Source: Aphanomyces cochlioides (taxonomy: Eukaryota > Oomycota > Saprolegniomycetes > Saprolegniales > Verrucalvaceae). Taken from it: a DNA stretch of 64,000 nt. Position 1 is the first letter of the stretch; every line of letters starts with the position of its first letter. The notes beneath the pieces were generated by a model. That model was not told the origin of the DNA, did not search any database, and was given only the letters and a program-made list of their open reading frames with translations. The stretch lies in contig JAHQRK010000027.1 in NCBI GenBank assembly GCA_019828595.1, forward strand, positions 248,001-312,000, given 5' to 3'. A program made the translations under genes and the position numbers. Positions 44,111-55,416 of the stretch are shown here, piece by piece.

Positions 44111-46795
44111 CACTGAGGTTGCGAATCAAGGGCGGGGTGCCATCATTTTGCACCATACGGACATGGATTAGAGCGACGAAGAGGAAACCAAGGAGGGAGA
44201 AGACGGAATCCATTATCACGCTCAAAGTGACCATCATCTCAAGGTTCTGGCAGCTCAGGAGCAAGAAGATCGCGAGCGCACAGTTGACAATCGAAGGATC
44301 TATGCTGCGCTACAACCTAACCGTATGAATGAAGGAGGTGAAGAAGAAACCAAGGAAGAAGATATTTCCGATGGAAATGTGGATTGCAACACTGACAATC
44401 AATTACTTGCCTTGGCAAATGCTGATCCTCCGCTAAACGTGGATGTGGATTTGATTGATGTACCTCCTCGCGAGCAAGGACTAAGTCTCCGGAATAAACC
44501 CAAGGGTCGCCCGAAGAAGAAGAGTGGTCACAACAGTGCACGCGTCAGTTTCGATGACTTCGATGAATCATTGGTGCCTCTTCATACTATTGAGCAGCGT
44601 TCGATTTGCCGCCATTGCGAAGCGAAGATTTGGCCAGGCGAAGAAAAGGACTGCTGCGGTGGAGGCACTCGAGTGCTGCCTGTTGCTACCTGGCCTGACA
44701 CACCCGAGTTTCGCGAATACATTGCTTTGTTCAAAACCAGAGGGTTTGTCAATAACACTCGCCGGTACAACGCCCTCTTTGCCTTTACATCTATTGGTAC
44801 CCAAGAAATTATTCACGGCAACGGTGGGCCGAGATCTTATACAATCCAAGGCGCTTTGCATCATTTGATTGGACCACTGTTGCCTGCGGACGAAGAACAA
44901 GCCAGTTACGCCCAGATCTACATTACGGATCCTGAAACGCAAGCAAGCATACGACGAAGAAAGCTTGGGGGAAATCTTAATGTGTCAACTGTGACGAAAA
45001 TCCAGCGTCTACTACTACAGCACAACGCGTTCACCCAGCTGTACAAGCATGCGAAGGATATTCCAAAGGATGACGACATGAGAATTGTGCTCACTGCTCA
45101 GCCTCGAAGCAACAGCCGAACGCATAACCTTCCTACGTGTTCTGAAATCGCTGTTCTTTTTTCAGAAACGTCCAAGTCAGGGCGTCATATCTTACTGCAT
45201 GGTATTGATGGCCCCGTACTCAGCGAAGTTCAGCGAAACTATCACGTTGGTAAACATGTGCGTTTGGATCGACAACCTGGGGAACAACGCTTATTTCGCA
45301 TTAAGGAATTTCATTCGGCATATGACCCGCTTCAATACCCTTTGCTCTTTCCCACTGGGACTTTGGGGTGGTCGTTTGACAACAAGAGCGGTCGCAATCA
45401 TGAAAACGTGAGTTTGAACGATTATGCTCGATACCATTTGCACGAGCGCGGTGCATTCTCTCCATTACATGCCAGCGGACCTCTATTTCAAGTGTTTGCA
45501 GTCGACAATTTTGCAAAGGTGGAAAACCAAAGGCTTCGATATATTCGTGACCAAACCAACAACCTCCGCAGCGACACGTACCGCGCACTTCATGACGCTG
45601 TTTCGCATGATGTGGACCTCAAAAGCATTGGAAAAAGGACTGTTTTGCCGTCATCTTACACGGGTGGACCTCGGTACATGAGACAACGTTACCTTGACGC
45701 CATGGCAATTGTTCGCAAGTTCGGTCGACCAGACCTTTTTATCACTGTGACATGCAATCCAAAGTGGGTCGAAATCGACAGGGAGCTGGAATTGGCGAAA
45801 GACGACTATGGATTTAAACGATCTCCAGCTGATCGACCTGACTTAGTGACGCGCATGTTCCGCCTCAAGCTCTTAGCCATTGAAGCCATGCTGTACAAGG
45901 GGGAAGTTTTGGGTCGACAAGCTGCGTGTGTTCGTGTTGTTGAATTCCAAAAGCGTGGTCTGCCTCATGCCCATATATTGGTCATATTCACTGGGGACGA
46001 CAAAATCAAGACAGCTGCCGATATTGACAGTATTATCAGTGCAGAAATCCCCGACAAGGAAAAGAATCCAAGACTGCACGAAATTGTTACAACCTGCATG
46101 ATTCACAAATGCGGCGACCGATGCCTGGAAAACGGGAAGTGCAAGAAAAACTTTCCAAAAGCATACTGCAACGAAACATTAGAAGGCAGTGATGGATATC
46201 CACTCTACCGTCGTCGCCGCTCTTCGGCAGAGCGGCCCTCTGAGTATACCAACCAATATGTTATTCCGTACTGCCCAACGTTGAGTGCCATGTTCGACTG
46301 CCACATCAATGTCGAGGCGTGTACAAGTATATCTGCAGTCAAGTACCTGTACAAGTACATCTACAAGGGCTCCGACCGCTCAAATTTTCAAGTTGAGTCC
46401 GGCGAACTTGACGAAATCAAGCAATACCAAGATGCCCGCTATGTATCGTGCTGTGAGGCCCTCACACGCATTTTCTCTTTCGACATGTTCAAACGATCAC
46501 ACGCTGTCGAGAACCTCGAAATACACTTGGAAGGTGAACAAGTTGTATGCATTCCTACCGACCGCCCGATGAGCCCTCAGGAATTGGCAAGGAGGAACCG
46601 GACGAAACTCACCGCGTTTTTTGAACTGTGCCGTGAAAACAGTGATTCACAAGCATTTGCGCGTGAATGTCTGTACCATGATATCCCCGAGCATTTCGTA
46701 TGGAACAAAAAGCTCCGCAAGTGGACATCACGTAAAAGGGGTGGTGATCGTATGATCGGGAGGATGCTGACGGTGTCACCCCGCTCGGGAGACTG

Positions 46796-46802
46796 TTTTT
46801 TA
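46796..46802 (+). promoter_or_regulatory. candidate -1 ribosomal frameshift heptamer (T TTT TTA) between Rep and helicase
   Basis: In the Rep frame the codons are GAC TGT TTT TTA TGC, so T-TTT-TTA has exactly the X XXY YYZ phase of known -1 slippery sites. A slip would continue ATG CGA ATG CTC from 46802, the helicase frame. Unit 4 has the same heptamer in phase at 63889-63895. A weak TGCGA/TCGCA stem could form just downstream. An inherited 1-nt deletion is the simpler alternative. Confidence 0.4.
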
Positions 46803-48767
46803 TGCGAATGCTCTTATGCTACCGACGAGGTCCGACATCGCACGAAGATTTGCGAACCGTCAATGGCGTGGTTCATCCGACGTTCAAGTCAGCCGCACTT
46901 GCCCTTGGCTTTCTTGAAAATGACGAGGAATGGCTAACCTGCATGCGAGAAGCAACTGAAACAGCAACTCCCTATGAGCTCCGAACACTTTTTGTCAGTA
47001 TTCTGATTCACTGTGAACCTGCGGACGCACGAGGGCTATGGAACAAATTCGAAGATGAAATGAGGCAAGATTTTCACCGCATGTACCCCGACGATTCTCA
47101 AAAATCTACAGCTTTCGCAATTCAGGCTTTATCAAGATGCCTCGAGTCGAATGCATCAAGCTTGGATCGTTTTCCGGAGCTTCCACAGCTTGCACATTTC
47201 GAACAATATTTTGCTCTTGAGGAAACAAACAGGGGCCGTCAATCCAACCGATTAGTGGCTATGGAATCTTCGCACAACCAAGAACAAATCCAAGGCATTT
47301 TGGAAGGCAAGTCTACGATGACCGAAGAGCACGAGGTCTTCTACAACGACGTTATGAGCGAGATTACGAAGGAAAGTACTGTTCGAAGAGGCAAAGTATA
47401 TTTTCTCGAAGGTGAGGGCGGCTCAGGGAAGACGTTCATCTCAAACATTTTACAGGCTCAAGTGCGCTCAATGAACAAAATTGCCTTGGCTGTTGCTTCG
47501 TCCGGACTTGCTGCTCTGAATTTGATCGGAGGTACAACTGCGCATTCGAGATTCTGTCTTCCAAGATCATTGCACGAGCTTAGCCGATGTGACGTTCGGA
47601 AGCAGTCACATCTTGCGGAACTTTTACGTCTCACAGAACTTATTATTTGGGACGAGTGTTCGATGATGCACAAGTATGCTGTGGAGGCCGTTGATCACAT
47701 GCTACAAGATTTGATGGACAACGCGCTTCCTTTTGGTGGAAAGGTCGTCATATTCTCGGGCGACTTCAAGCAAATGCTTCCAGTCATTTTGAAGGGCACA
47801 CCTGGGCTAATCCTCGAAGCATGCTTGAAGAACAGCTACCTTTGGAGAAATATCGCACAGTTTCATCTGACGGTGAACATGAGGTTGACCAACAACAACT
47901 CAGAGAGTGTTCGAGAGTTTGCTGCATTGCTCAAGTCTATTGGTCATGGAACATACCCCACATGTACCGAACTCGGTGCCGATTACATTCGACTACCTGA
48001 TGATTTGGCGATTCCATACAAGTCGCCTGATGATTTGGGGTCATTTTTACACAGCGTCTATCAAGACATGAACAACCTGCGCATCAATGCACTTAGATCG
48101 TACTTTGGATGTCGAGCTATCCTTGCACCCAAACATAGTGTTGTTGCTGACATCAACACAACACTTCTTGAGCGACTCACTTCCGACTGCGAAATGACAT
48201 ATTTGTCCGCCGATTCTGTTGCTGACAAACCCAACTCGGACACAAATGCATGCGAGTTCCCCATCGAGTTTCTGAATTCTATAGACATCAACAACTTCCC
48301 CAGCCACAAGTTGCATTTGAAAGTTGGTTGCCCCATTATTCTGCTTCGTAATTTGTGTACTTCGGAAGGCATGTGCAACAGAACACGTTTAATTGTTCTT
48401 GAGCTGAAAACACGATGTATCAAGGCTCAAATTATGAACGGCTCCCACACGAACAAGATCGTTTACATTTCCCCGAACTACTACAATTCACGATGGTGAG
48501 CAAAACAATTACCCATTTGAGCTACGCAGAAGACAATTTCCTGTTCAAGTTGCCTTTGCAATGACGATTCACAAGGCTCAAGGTCAAACGATTTCTCACG
48601 TGGGCGTCTACCTTCCAGAACCCGTCTTCTCGCATGGACAGCTTTACGTCGCCATGTCAAGAGCCCAAGCAAAAGGCAACATTAAGTTTTTGGTCGCCAA
48701 TGGACAGTACGATGGACTGCCTGGAATCTACACGAAAAACATTGTGTATCAAGAAGCATTACAATAG
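46802..48767 (+). pseudogene. Helitron PIF1-type helicase of unit 1, one frame change
   Basis: Continues the Rep polyprotein in the -1 frame: FLENDEEWLTCMREA and 'LFVSILIHCEPADARGLW', then superfamily-1 helicase motifs. Walker A GEGGSGKT at about 47411-47434, motif II WDECSM near 47650, GDFKQMLPV near 47761, TVNMRL near 47872. The frame stops at 48497-48499 shortly after IVYISP; the end continues one frame over (NNYPFELRRRQFPVQVAFAM) with TIHKAQGQTI and the SHGQLYVAMSRA box, stopping at 48765-48767. The change lies near 48470-48490. It would unwind DNA during rolling-circle transposition. Confidence 0.85.
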
Positions 48768-49265
48768 GCAGGACTCCATAAAACTTCATCCATAACTAAC
48801 AAACGTTATCATGTTCTTACAAATATTTACACTGTGTTGTTGTGGAATTGCCGTGACTTCCTGGATCAAGTCCAATTGCATCGTACCGATGAATTGGACG
48901 ATAAATCCTCGAGATTAGCTAACCCCAAACTACGCACCTTATACTTAGATTCAACGTTACATTATTACAAGATGAAGAAGTACGTGGTTGTCAACCAACG
49001 ATGACCTCGATCTACTCATCGATCGCACAGATTGTGCAATCTGAACTTGGGTATATGATTTATCTCCTGACGAAAAAAAATATTCGTCAGTCAACAGTAG
49101 CCAATCAGAATGCTCGGCGTTAACTTATTTTTTTACTTCGAAATGGGCCTGAATCAAATTCAAAATTCATAGTATGGCTTCAAACGTTTCATGTGTGTGA
49201 GCAAATCTTTGTTATTGCCAAAGCAAAACGCTCCACCCAGGGGCGTAGCCCTGGCCTCACCCTAG
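48768..49265 (+). other. 3' untranslated end of Helitron unit 1
   Basis: No gene. The last 212 bp or so (from 49054) are shared with units 2 and 3 and include the terminal hairpin and CTAG. Confidence 0.7.
49237..49254 (+). terminator. Helitron 3' terminal hairpin, unit 1
   Basis: CCAGGG..CCCTGG stem with a short loop, 11 nt before the terminal CTAG at 49262-49265. This is the diagnostic Helitron 3' structure that signals the end of rolling-circle transfer; it is not a transcription terminator. Repeated in units 2 (53865-53882) and 3 (59572-59589). Confidence 0.9.
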
Positions 49266-50288
49266 TCTATTACTTAAAGCTCTAACGCAACACGTAAGTA
49301 CGAGACTAAGTACGAGAGTAATTTTCACATACAAACGTCAAGTCAACAAATGAGCAATTTTTACATACAAACGTCAAGTCAACAAATGAGCAATTTTTAC
49401 ATACTTTATCCAAGTACAAAATGAGCAATTTTTACAAACAAACGCCAAGTCAAAAAAGAGTAATTTGAGACAAGTTCGTTCATGCACCCATGATGCTGGA
49501 CGTGGCAGTTGTCGATAATATTAATAATCAAACAATTCCACATACAAAATGAAAATATTGTCCTTTTATTTAAAATAATACCTGCCAAAGACGAGATGAA
49601 TGTCAGTTGGGTTTTTCTGGGACGATGCAAGGTGAGATGCATGTCTTAGGATAGCTTCACTCGGGCAGAAAAGGCCGCTGAATAAGCGGTCAACACACTG
49701 TGCAGTAGGGTGACGAGCCCTTTCTGCCACTTTAAGCCATACTCTGGCCAGAGGCTTGGACTCCGAAAGGCGAATTCCGACGCGATATGCGAATGTTACG
49801 AAGTAGGGCCTTTTTGGCTCGAAATACCGGACATTTTCATAGAGCAGCCAGGGACAGCTAAAACGTGTGTTTTTACTGTATTTTCATATTGACTTTGGAC
49901 GAGTAAATCCTCTCCCCATAGTTCAACTTTTTACAGTAAGGGGACAATGTGTAACGTTGGTTACCACTATTGCAACTGATGGTGCTACTTGTTTTGACGG
50001 AGTACCACTGTTGATAGTGGGCCTACGGCGAGTAGATTGAAACACTTCAGGGGTGTTTCATGATACTTAGCAGGTGTATTACCCAGTATCAAAGTTTCAA
50101 CTCATTGGACGTACGAGTTCAAAACGCGATATTAAACAAAGTGATGTTTAATAAATACCGCGAACTCTGTACGATTTATGAAAGAAATGAGTAGTGTTTT
50201 CTGGCAAACCACATTATGTTAAGCTTAAGTGGCGGGACACATATCCACAGTATTTTTACGATCCAATCACATTATCATTTTTGTGTTG

Positions 50289-53200
50289 ATGTTTTTGTAT
50301 GAACATTTGTCTGACGCAGTTTTCTGCGTAGAAAATAACAACTACTCGGCCTCTAAGAAAGGCAAAGGCAATGGCAATCATGACAATGACAATCAAGGAC
50401 ATGCGATCGATAACTCCGAACCTGGGAAGCAAGCAGAGCGGAATAAAGTGCATGCTACCGAACAAGAGTCTGCATCAACTGGAGCTAATGGCTGGGCTGT
50501 GGATGACGATGCCTTGATGCCTAACGACGAGGCGGCTATGAGAAAGGCCAAGAAGGCGGAGTACAACAAACGTGCTCGCAAAAAGAAACGGCAAGCTATC
50601 CTGGATGAAGTCGACGAAGAGGTGGCAATGGACAAATCTAAAAAGGCGGAGTACAACAATCGTGCTCGCGAAAAGAATCGGCAAATTCTTCTAAAGGCGG
50701 AGTACAACAACCATGCTCGCGAAAAGAATCGGCAAGCTCTTCTAAAGGCGGAGTACAACAATCGTGCTCGCGAAAAGAAACGGCAAGCTCTCCTGGATAA
50801 AGTTGACGAAGAGGTGGCAATGGAAAAATCCAAAAAGGCGGAGTACAACAATCGTGCTCGCGAAAAGAAACGGCATGCTATCGTGGAAGACTTCGACAAA
50901 GAGGTGGCTATGAAAAGATCCAAGAAGGCGGAATACAACAAACGTGCTCGCGAAAAAAAGCACAACACTGAGGTTGCGAATCAAGGGCGGGGTGCCATCA
51001 TTTTGCACCATACGGACATGGATCAGAGCGACGAAGAGGAAACCAAGGAGGGAGAAGACGGAATCCATTATCGCGCTCAAAGTGACCATCATCTCAAGAT
51101 TCTGGCAGCTCAGGAGCAAGAAGATCGCGAGCGCACAGTTGACAATCGAAGGATCTATGCTGCGCTACAACCTAACCGTATGAATGAAGGAGGTGAAGAA
51201 GAAACCAAGGAAGAAGATATTTCCGATGGAAATGTGGATTGCAACACTGACAATCAATTACTTGCCTTGGCAAATGCTGATCCTCCGCTAAACGTGGATG
51301 TGGATTTGATTGATGTACCTCCTCGCGAGCAAGGACTAAGTCTCCGGAATAAACCCAAGGGTCGCCCGAAGAAGAAGAGTGGTCACAACAGTGCACGCGT
51401 CAGTTTCGATGACTTCGATGAATCATTGGTGCCTCTTCATACTATTGAGCAGCGTTCGATTTGCCGCCATTGCGAAGCGAAGATTTGGCCAGGCGAAGAA
51501 AAGGACTGCTGCGGTGGAGGCACTCGAGTGCTGCCTGTTGCTACCTGGCCTGACACACCCGAGTTTCGCGAATACATTGCTTTGTTCAAAACCAGAGGGT
51601 TTGTCAATAACACTCGCCGGTACAACGCCCTCTTTGCCTTTACATCTATTGGTACCCAAGAAATTATTCACGGCAACGGTGGGCCGAGATCTTATACAAT
51701 CCAAGGCGCTTTGCATCATTTGATTGGACCACTGTTGCCTGCGGACGAAGAACAAGCCAGTTACGCCCAGATCTACATTACGGATCCTGAAACGCAAGCA
51801 AGCATACGACGAAGAAAGCTTGGGGGAAATCTTAATGTGTCAACTGTGACGAAAATCCAGCGTCTACTACTACAGCACAACGCGTTCACCCAGCTGTACA
51901 AGCATGCGAAGGATATTCCAAAGGATGACGACATGAGAATTGTGCTCACTGCTCAGCCTCGAAGCAACAGCCGAACGCATAACCTTCCTACGTGTTCTGA
52001 AATCGCTGTTCTTTTTTCAGAAACGTCCAAGTCAGGGCGTCATATCTTACTGCATGGTATTGATGGCCCCGTACTCAGCGAAGTTCAGCGAAACTATCAC
52101 GTTGGTAAACATGTGCGTTTGGATCGACAACCTGGGGAACAACGCTTATTTCGCATTAAGGAATTTCATTCGGCATATGACCCGCTTCAATACCCTTTGC
52201 TCTTTCCCACTGGGACTTTGGGGTGGTCGTTTGACAACAAGAGCGGTCGCAATCATGAAAACGTGAGTTTGAACGATTATGCTCGATACCATTTGCACGA
52301 GCGCGGTGCATTCTCTCCATTACATGCCAGCGGACCTCTATTTCAAGTGTTTGCAGTCGACAATTTTGCAAAGGTGGAAAACCAAAGGCTTCGATATATT
52401 CGTGACCAAACCAACAACCTCCGCAGCGACACGTACCGCGCACTTCATGACGCTGTTTCGCATGATGTGGACCTCAAAAGCATTGGAAAAAGGACTGTTT
52501 TGCCGTCATCTTACACGGGTGGACCTCGGTACATGAGACAACGTTACCTTGACGCCATGGCAATTGTTCGCAAGTTCGGTCGACCAGACCTTTTTATCAC
52601 TGTGACATGCAATCCAAAGTGGGTCGAAATCGACAGGGAGCTGGAATTGGCGAAAGACGACTATGGATTTAAACGATCTCCAGCTGATCGACCTGACTTA
52701 GTGACGCGCATGTTCCGCCTCAAGCTCTTAGCCATTGAAGCCATGCTGTACAAGGGGGAAGTTTTGGGTCGACAAGCTGCGTGTGTTCGTGTTGTTGAAT
52801 TCCAAAAGCGTGGTCTGCCTCATGCCCATATATTGGTCATATTCACTGGGGACGACAAAATCAAGACAGCTGCCGATATTGACAGTATTATCAGTGCAGA
52901 AATTCCCGACAAGGAAAAGAATCCAAGACTGCACGAAATTGTTACAACCTGCATGATTCACAAATGCGGCGACCGATGCCTGGAAAACGGGAAGTGCAAG
53001 AAAAACTTTCCAAAAGCATACTGCAACGAAACATTAGAAGGCAGTGATGGATATCCACTCTACCGTCGTCGCCGCTCTTCGGCAGAGCGGCCCTCTGAGT
53101 ATACCAACCAATATGTTATTCCGTACTGCCCAACGTTGAGTGCCATGTTCGACTGCCACATCAATGTCGAGGCGTGTACAAGTATATCTGCAGTCAAGTA

Positions 53201-53441
53201 CCTGTACAAGTACATCTACAAGGGCTCCGACCGCTCAAATTTTCAAGTTGAGTCCAGTGAACTTGACGAAATCAAGCAATACCAAGATGCCCGCTATGTA
53301 TCGTGCTGTGAGGCCCTCACACGCATTTTCTCTTTCGACATGTTCAAACGATCTCACGCTGTCGAGAAAGCGCATAGTCGCCTTGAGCATCATCTAAGCG
53401 CATGGTCATCATTGTCTTGCCGTCAAATGCGCCGTGAATAG
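50289..53441 (+). CDS. Helitron Rep of unit 2, uninterrupted, C-terminally replaced
   Basis: The longest open frame in the window: 1050 aa from ATG 50289 (MFLYEHLSDAVFCVENNN) to TAG 53439-53441. It keeps the frame where unit 1 lost a C, and has CAG (51024-51026) where units 1, 3 and 4 have TAG, so it shows the ancestral reading. N-terminal Lys/Arg/Glu repeats about residues 90-215; zinc cluster near residue 390; VTCNPKW near 770; HUH word GLPHAHILVIF near 840; KYLYKYIYKG near 970. After HAVEK the unrelated tail AHSRLEHHLSAWSSLSCRQM replaces the rest. The nuclease core looks complete; helicase is missing. Confidence 0.9.
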   Translation: MFLYEHLSDAVFCVENNNYSASKKGKGNGNHDNDNQGHAIDNSEPGKQAERNKVHATEQESASTGANGWAVDDDALMPNDEAAMRKAKKAEYNKRARKKKRQAILDEVDEEVAMDKSKKAEYNNRAREKNRQILLKAEYNNHAREKNRQALLKAEYNNRAREKKRQALLDKVDEEVAMEKSKKAEYNNRAREKKRHAIVEDFDKEVAMKRSKKAEYNKRAREKKHNTEVANQGRGAIILHHTDMDQSDEEETKEGEDGIHYRAQSDHHLKILAAQEQEDRERTVDNRRIYAALQPNRMNEGGEEETKEEDISDGNVDCNTDNQLLALANADPPLNVDVDLIDVPPREQGLSLRNKPKGRPKKKSGHNSARVSFDDFDESLVPLHTIEQRSICRHCEAKIWPGEEKDCCGGGTRVLPVATWPDTPEFREYIALFKTRGFVNNTRRYNALFAFTSIGTQEIIHGNGGPRSYTIQGALHHLIGPLLPADEEQASYAQIYITDPETQASIRRRKLGGNLNVSTVTKIQRLLLQHNAFTQLYKHAKDIPKDDDMRIVLTAQPRSNSRTHNLPTCSEIAVLFSETSKSGRHILLHGIDGPVLSEVQRNYHVGKHVRLDRQPGEQRLFRIKEFHSAYDPLQYPLLFPTGTLGWSFDNKSGRNHENVSLNDYARYHLHERGAFSPLHASGPLFQVFAVDNFAKVENQRLRYIRDQTNNLRSDTYRALHDAVSHDVDLKSIGKRTVLPSSYTGGPRYMRQRYLDAMAIVRKFGRPDLFITVTCNPKWVEIDRELELAKDDYGFKRSPADRPDLVTRMFRLKLLAIEAMLYKGEVLGRQAACVRVVEFQKRGLPHAHILVIFTGDDKIKTAADIDSIISAEIPDKEKNPRLHEIVTTCMIHKCGDRCLENGKCKKNFPKAYCNETLEGSDGYPLYRRRRSSAERPSEYTNQYVIPYCPTLSAMFDCHINVEACTSISAVKYLYKYIYKGSDRSNFQVESSELDEIKQYQDARYVSCCEALTRIFSFDMFKRSHAVEKAHSRLEHHLSAWSSLSCRQMRRE

Positions 53442-53864
53442 GACTGGGTACCTCGAGCGTCTGTATTATCACTGATAAGTCGTTCGTGTTATCCGTGCAA
53501 GTACTGGCATTTTTGCACAACAAAACAGGGAAACTATTGAGGCCAATTCGAAGTAAAATAAGAAAGAAGTGAATAAGGAGTGCGAAGTAAATGCCGTCTC
53601 CTTAGTTTCAAAATAATATGATCTCTGATTGGATAATTTATTTTTCTTTCGGTACGAGTCGACGGTTTTTTGGTCAGGACATGATTTATCTCCTGACCAA
53701 AAAAATATTCGTCAGTCAACAGTAGCCAAACAGAATGCTCGGCGTTAACTTATTTTTTTACTTCGAAATGGGCCTGAATCAAATTCAAAATTCATAGTAT
53801 GGCTTCAAACGTTTCATGTGTGTGAGCATATTATCTTTGTTATTGCCAAAGCAAAACGCTCCAC

Positions 53865-53882
53865 CCAGGGGCGTAGCCCTGG
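53865..53882 (+). terminator. Helitron 3' terminal hairpin, unit 2
   Basis: Same CCAGGG..CCCTGG hairpin, 11 nt before CTAG 53890-53893, immediately followed by the TC of unit 3. Confidence 0.9.
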
Positions 53883-55050
53883 CCTCACCCTAGTCTATTA
53901 CTTAAAGCTCTAACGCAACACGTAAGTACGAGACTAAGTACGAGAGTAATTTTCACATACAAACGTCAAGTCAACAAATGAGCAATTTTTACATACAAAC
54001 GTCAAGTCAACAAATGAGCAATTTTTATATACTTTATCCAAGTACAAAATGAGCAATTTTTACAAACAAACGCCAAGTCAAAAAAAGAGTACTTTGAGAC
54101 AAGTTCGTTCATTGTTGTCAGCACTTCCAACCAACATCAACTAATTTGACCACTCAAGGTTGTATTGCCCGATATCCATGGCAAATATCCATTTGTCAAT
54201 TATTTGGTGTGTTCCTCAATAATTGGTGTCATGTTTTGTCACGATGCACCCATGATGCTGGACGTGGCAGTTGTCGATAATATTAATAATCAAACAATTC
54301 CACATACAAAATGAAAATATTGTCCTTTTATTTAAAATAATACCTGCCAAAGACGAGATGAATGTCAGTTGGGTTTTTCTGGGACGATGCAAGGTGAGAT
54401 GCATGTCTTAGGATAGCTTCACTCGGGCAGAAAAGGCCGCTGAATAAGCGGTCAACACACTGTGCAGTAGGGTGACGAGCCCTTTCTGCCACTTTAAGCC
54501 ATACTCTGGCCAGAGGCTTGGACTCCGAAAGGCGAATTCCGACGCGATATGCGAATGTTACGAAGTAGGGCCTTTTTGGCTCGAAATACCGGACATTTTC
54601 ATAGAGCAGCCAGGGACAGCTAAAACGTGTGTTTTTACTGTATTTTCATATTGACTTTGGACGAGTAAATCCTCTCCCCATAGTTCAACTTTTTACAGTA
54701 AGGGGACAATGTGTAACGTTGGTTACCACTATTGCAACTGATGGTGCTACTTGTTTTGACGGAGTACCACTGTTGATAGTGGGCCTACGGCGAGTAGATT
54801 GAAACACTTCAGGGGTGTTTCATGATACTTAGCAGGTGTATTACCCAGTATCAAAGTTTCAACTCATTGGACGTACGAGTTCAAAACGCGATATTAAACA
54901 AAGTGATGTTTAATAAATACCGCGAACTCTGTACGATTTATGAAAGAAATGAGTAGTGTTTTCTGGCAAACCACATTATGTTAAGCTTAAGTGGCGGGAC
55001 ACATATCCACAGTATTTTTACGATCCAATCACATTATCATTTTTGTGTTG

Positions 55051-55416
55051 ATGTTTTTGTATGAACATTTGTCTGACGCAGTTTTCTGCGTAGAAAATAA
55101 CAACTACTCGGCCTCTAAGAAAGGCAAAGGCAATGGCAATCATGACAATGACAATCAAGGACATGCGATCGATAACTCCGAACCTGGGAAGCAAGCAGAG
55201 CGGAATGAAGTGCATGCTACCGAACAAGAGTCTGCATCAACTGGAGCTAATGGCTGGGCTGTGGATGACGATGCCTTGATGCCTAACGACGAGGCGGCTA
55301 TGAGAAAGGCCAAGAAGGCGGAGTACAACAAACGTGCTCGCGAAAAGAAACGGCAAGCTCTCCTGGATGAAGTCGACGAAGAGGTGGAATGGACAACACA
55401 CTGTGCAGTAGGGTGA
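55051..55416 (+). pseudogene. truncated Helitron Rep N-terminus (first copy in unit 3)
   Basis: ATG 55051, same start as the other Rep genes. After the first KAEYNKRAREKKRQ repeat and DEVDEEV, the sequence jumps back into the element's 5' leader at about 55390 and stops at 55414-55416. It is the product of the 941-bp duplication. Confidence 0.85.

Larger units (their letters stand above)
43435..46937 (+). pseudogene. Helitron Rep (HUH nuclease) of unit 1, N-terminal lesions
   Basis: Rep nicks the element and host DNA. ATG 43435 by comparison with unit 2. The Lys/Arg/Glu-rich repeats (KAEYNNRAREKNRQ) lose frame at about 43977 (one C missing) and TAG 44169-44171 follows; from ATG 44325 the frame is open for 870 codons. 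Zinc cluster CRHCEAKIWPGEEKDCC near 44610. Nuclease: LFITVTCNPKW near 45740, HUH word KRGLPHAHILVIF near 45950, and the two-Tyr word KYLYKYIYKG near 46340 (active-site tyrosines). The zero frame ends at 46935-46937, but the helicase lies in the -1 frame from 46802. Confidence 0.85.
42412..49265 (+). mobile_element. Helitron unit 1 (6854 bp, Rep + helicase)
   Basis: Begins TCTATTACTTAAGGCTCTAA and ends CTAG at 49265, preceded by a hairpin (49237-49254). The next unit starts at the very next base. The left flank base is C, not the usual A. The 5' end carries variable direct repeats (words ACATACAAACGTCAAGTCAA and ACTTTATCCAAGTACAAAAT). It encodes Rep (43435-46937) and helicase (46802-48767). 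Rolling-circle replication is the family mechanism. This unit has a 1-nt deletion, a TAG and a helicase frame change, so it is probably not autonomous as sequenced. Confidence 0.9.
49266..53893 (+). mobile_element. Helitron unit 2 (4628 bp, Rep without helicase)
   Basis: Directly follows unit 1 with no spacer (CTAG then TCTATTACTTAAAGC). Same 5' leader, Rep N-terminus and 3' end. 313 bp of unrelated sequence (53368-53680) replace 2540 bp of unit 1 (46514-49053), removing the Rep C-terminus and all of the helicase. A 14-bp stem (TTTTTTGGTCAGGA / TCCTGACCAAAAAA) at about 53668-53705 spans the inner junction. It would need helicase from another copy. Confidence 0.9.

Noticed and set aside
43539..44264. 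241-aa minus-strand hydrophobic protein repeated in all Helitron units
   Set aside because: It is the complement of the charged Rep repeats; open frame is a by-product of Lys/Glu-rich codons.
50229..50288. Rep start 20 codons upstream of ATG 50289
   Set aside because: The upstream codon is GTG, not a normal eukaryotic start; ATG 50289 is the first in frame.
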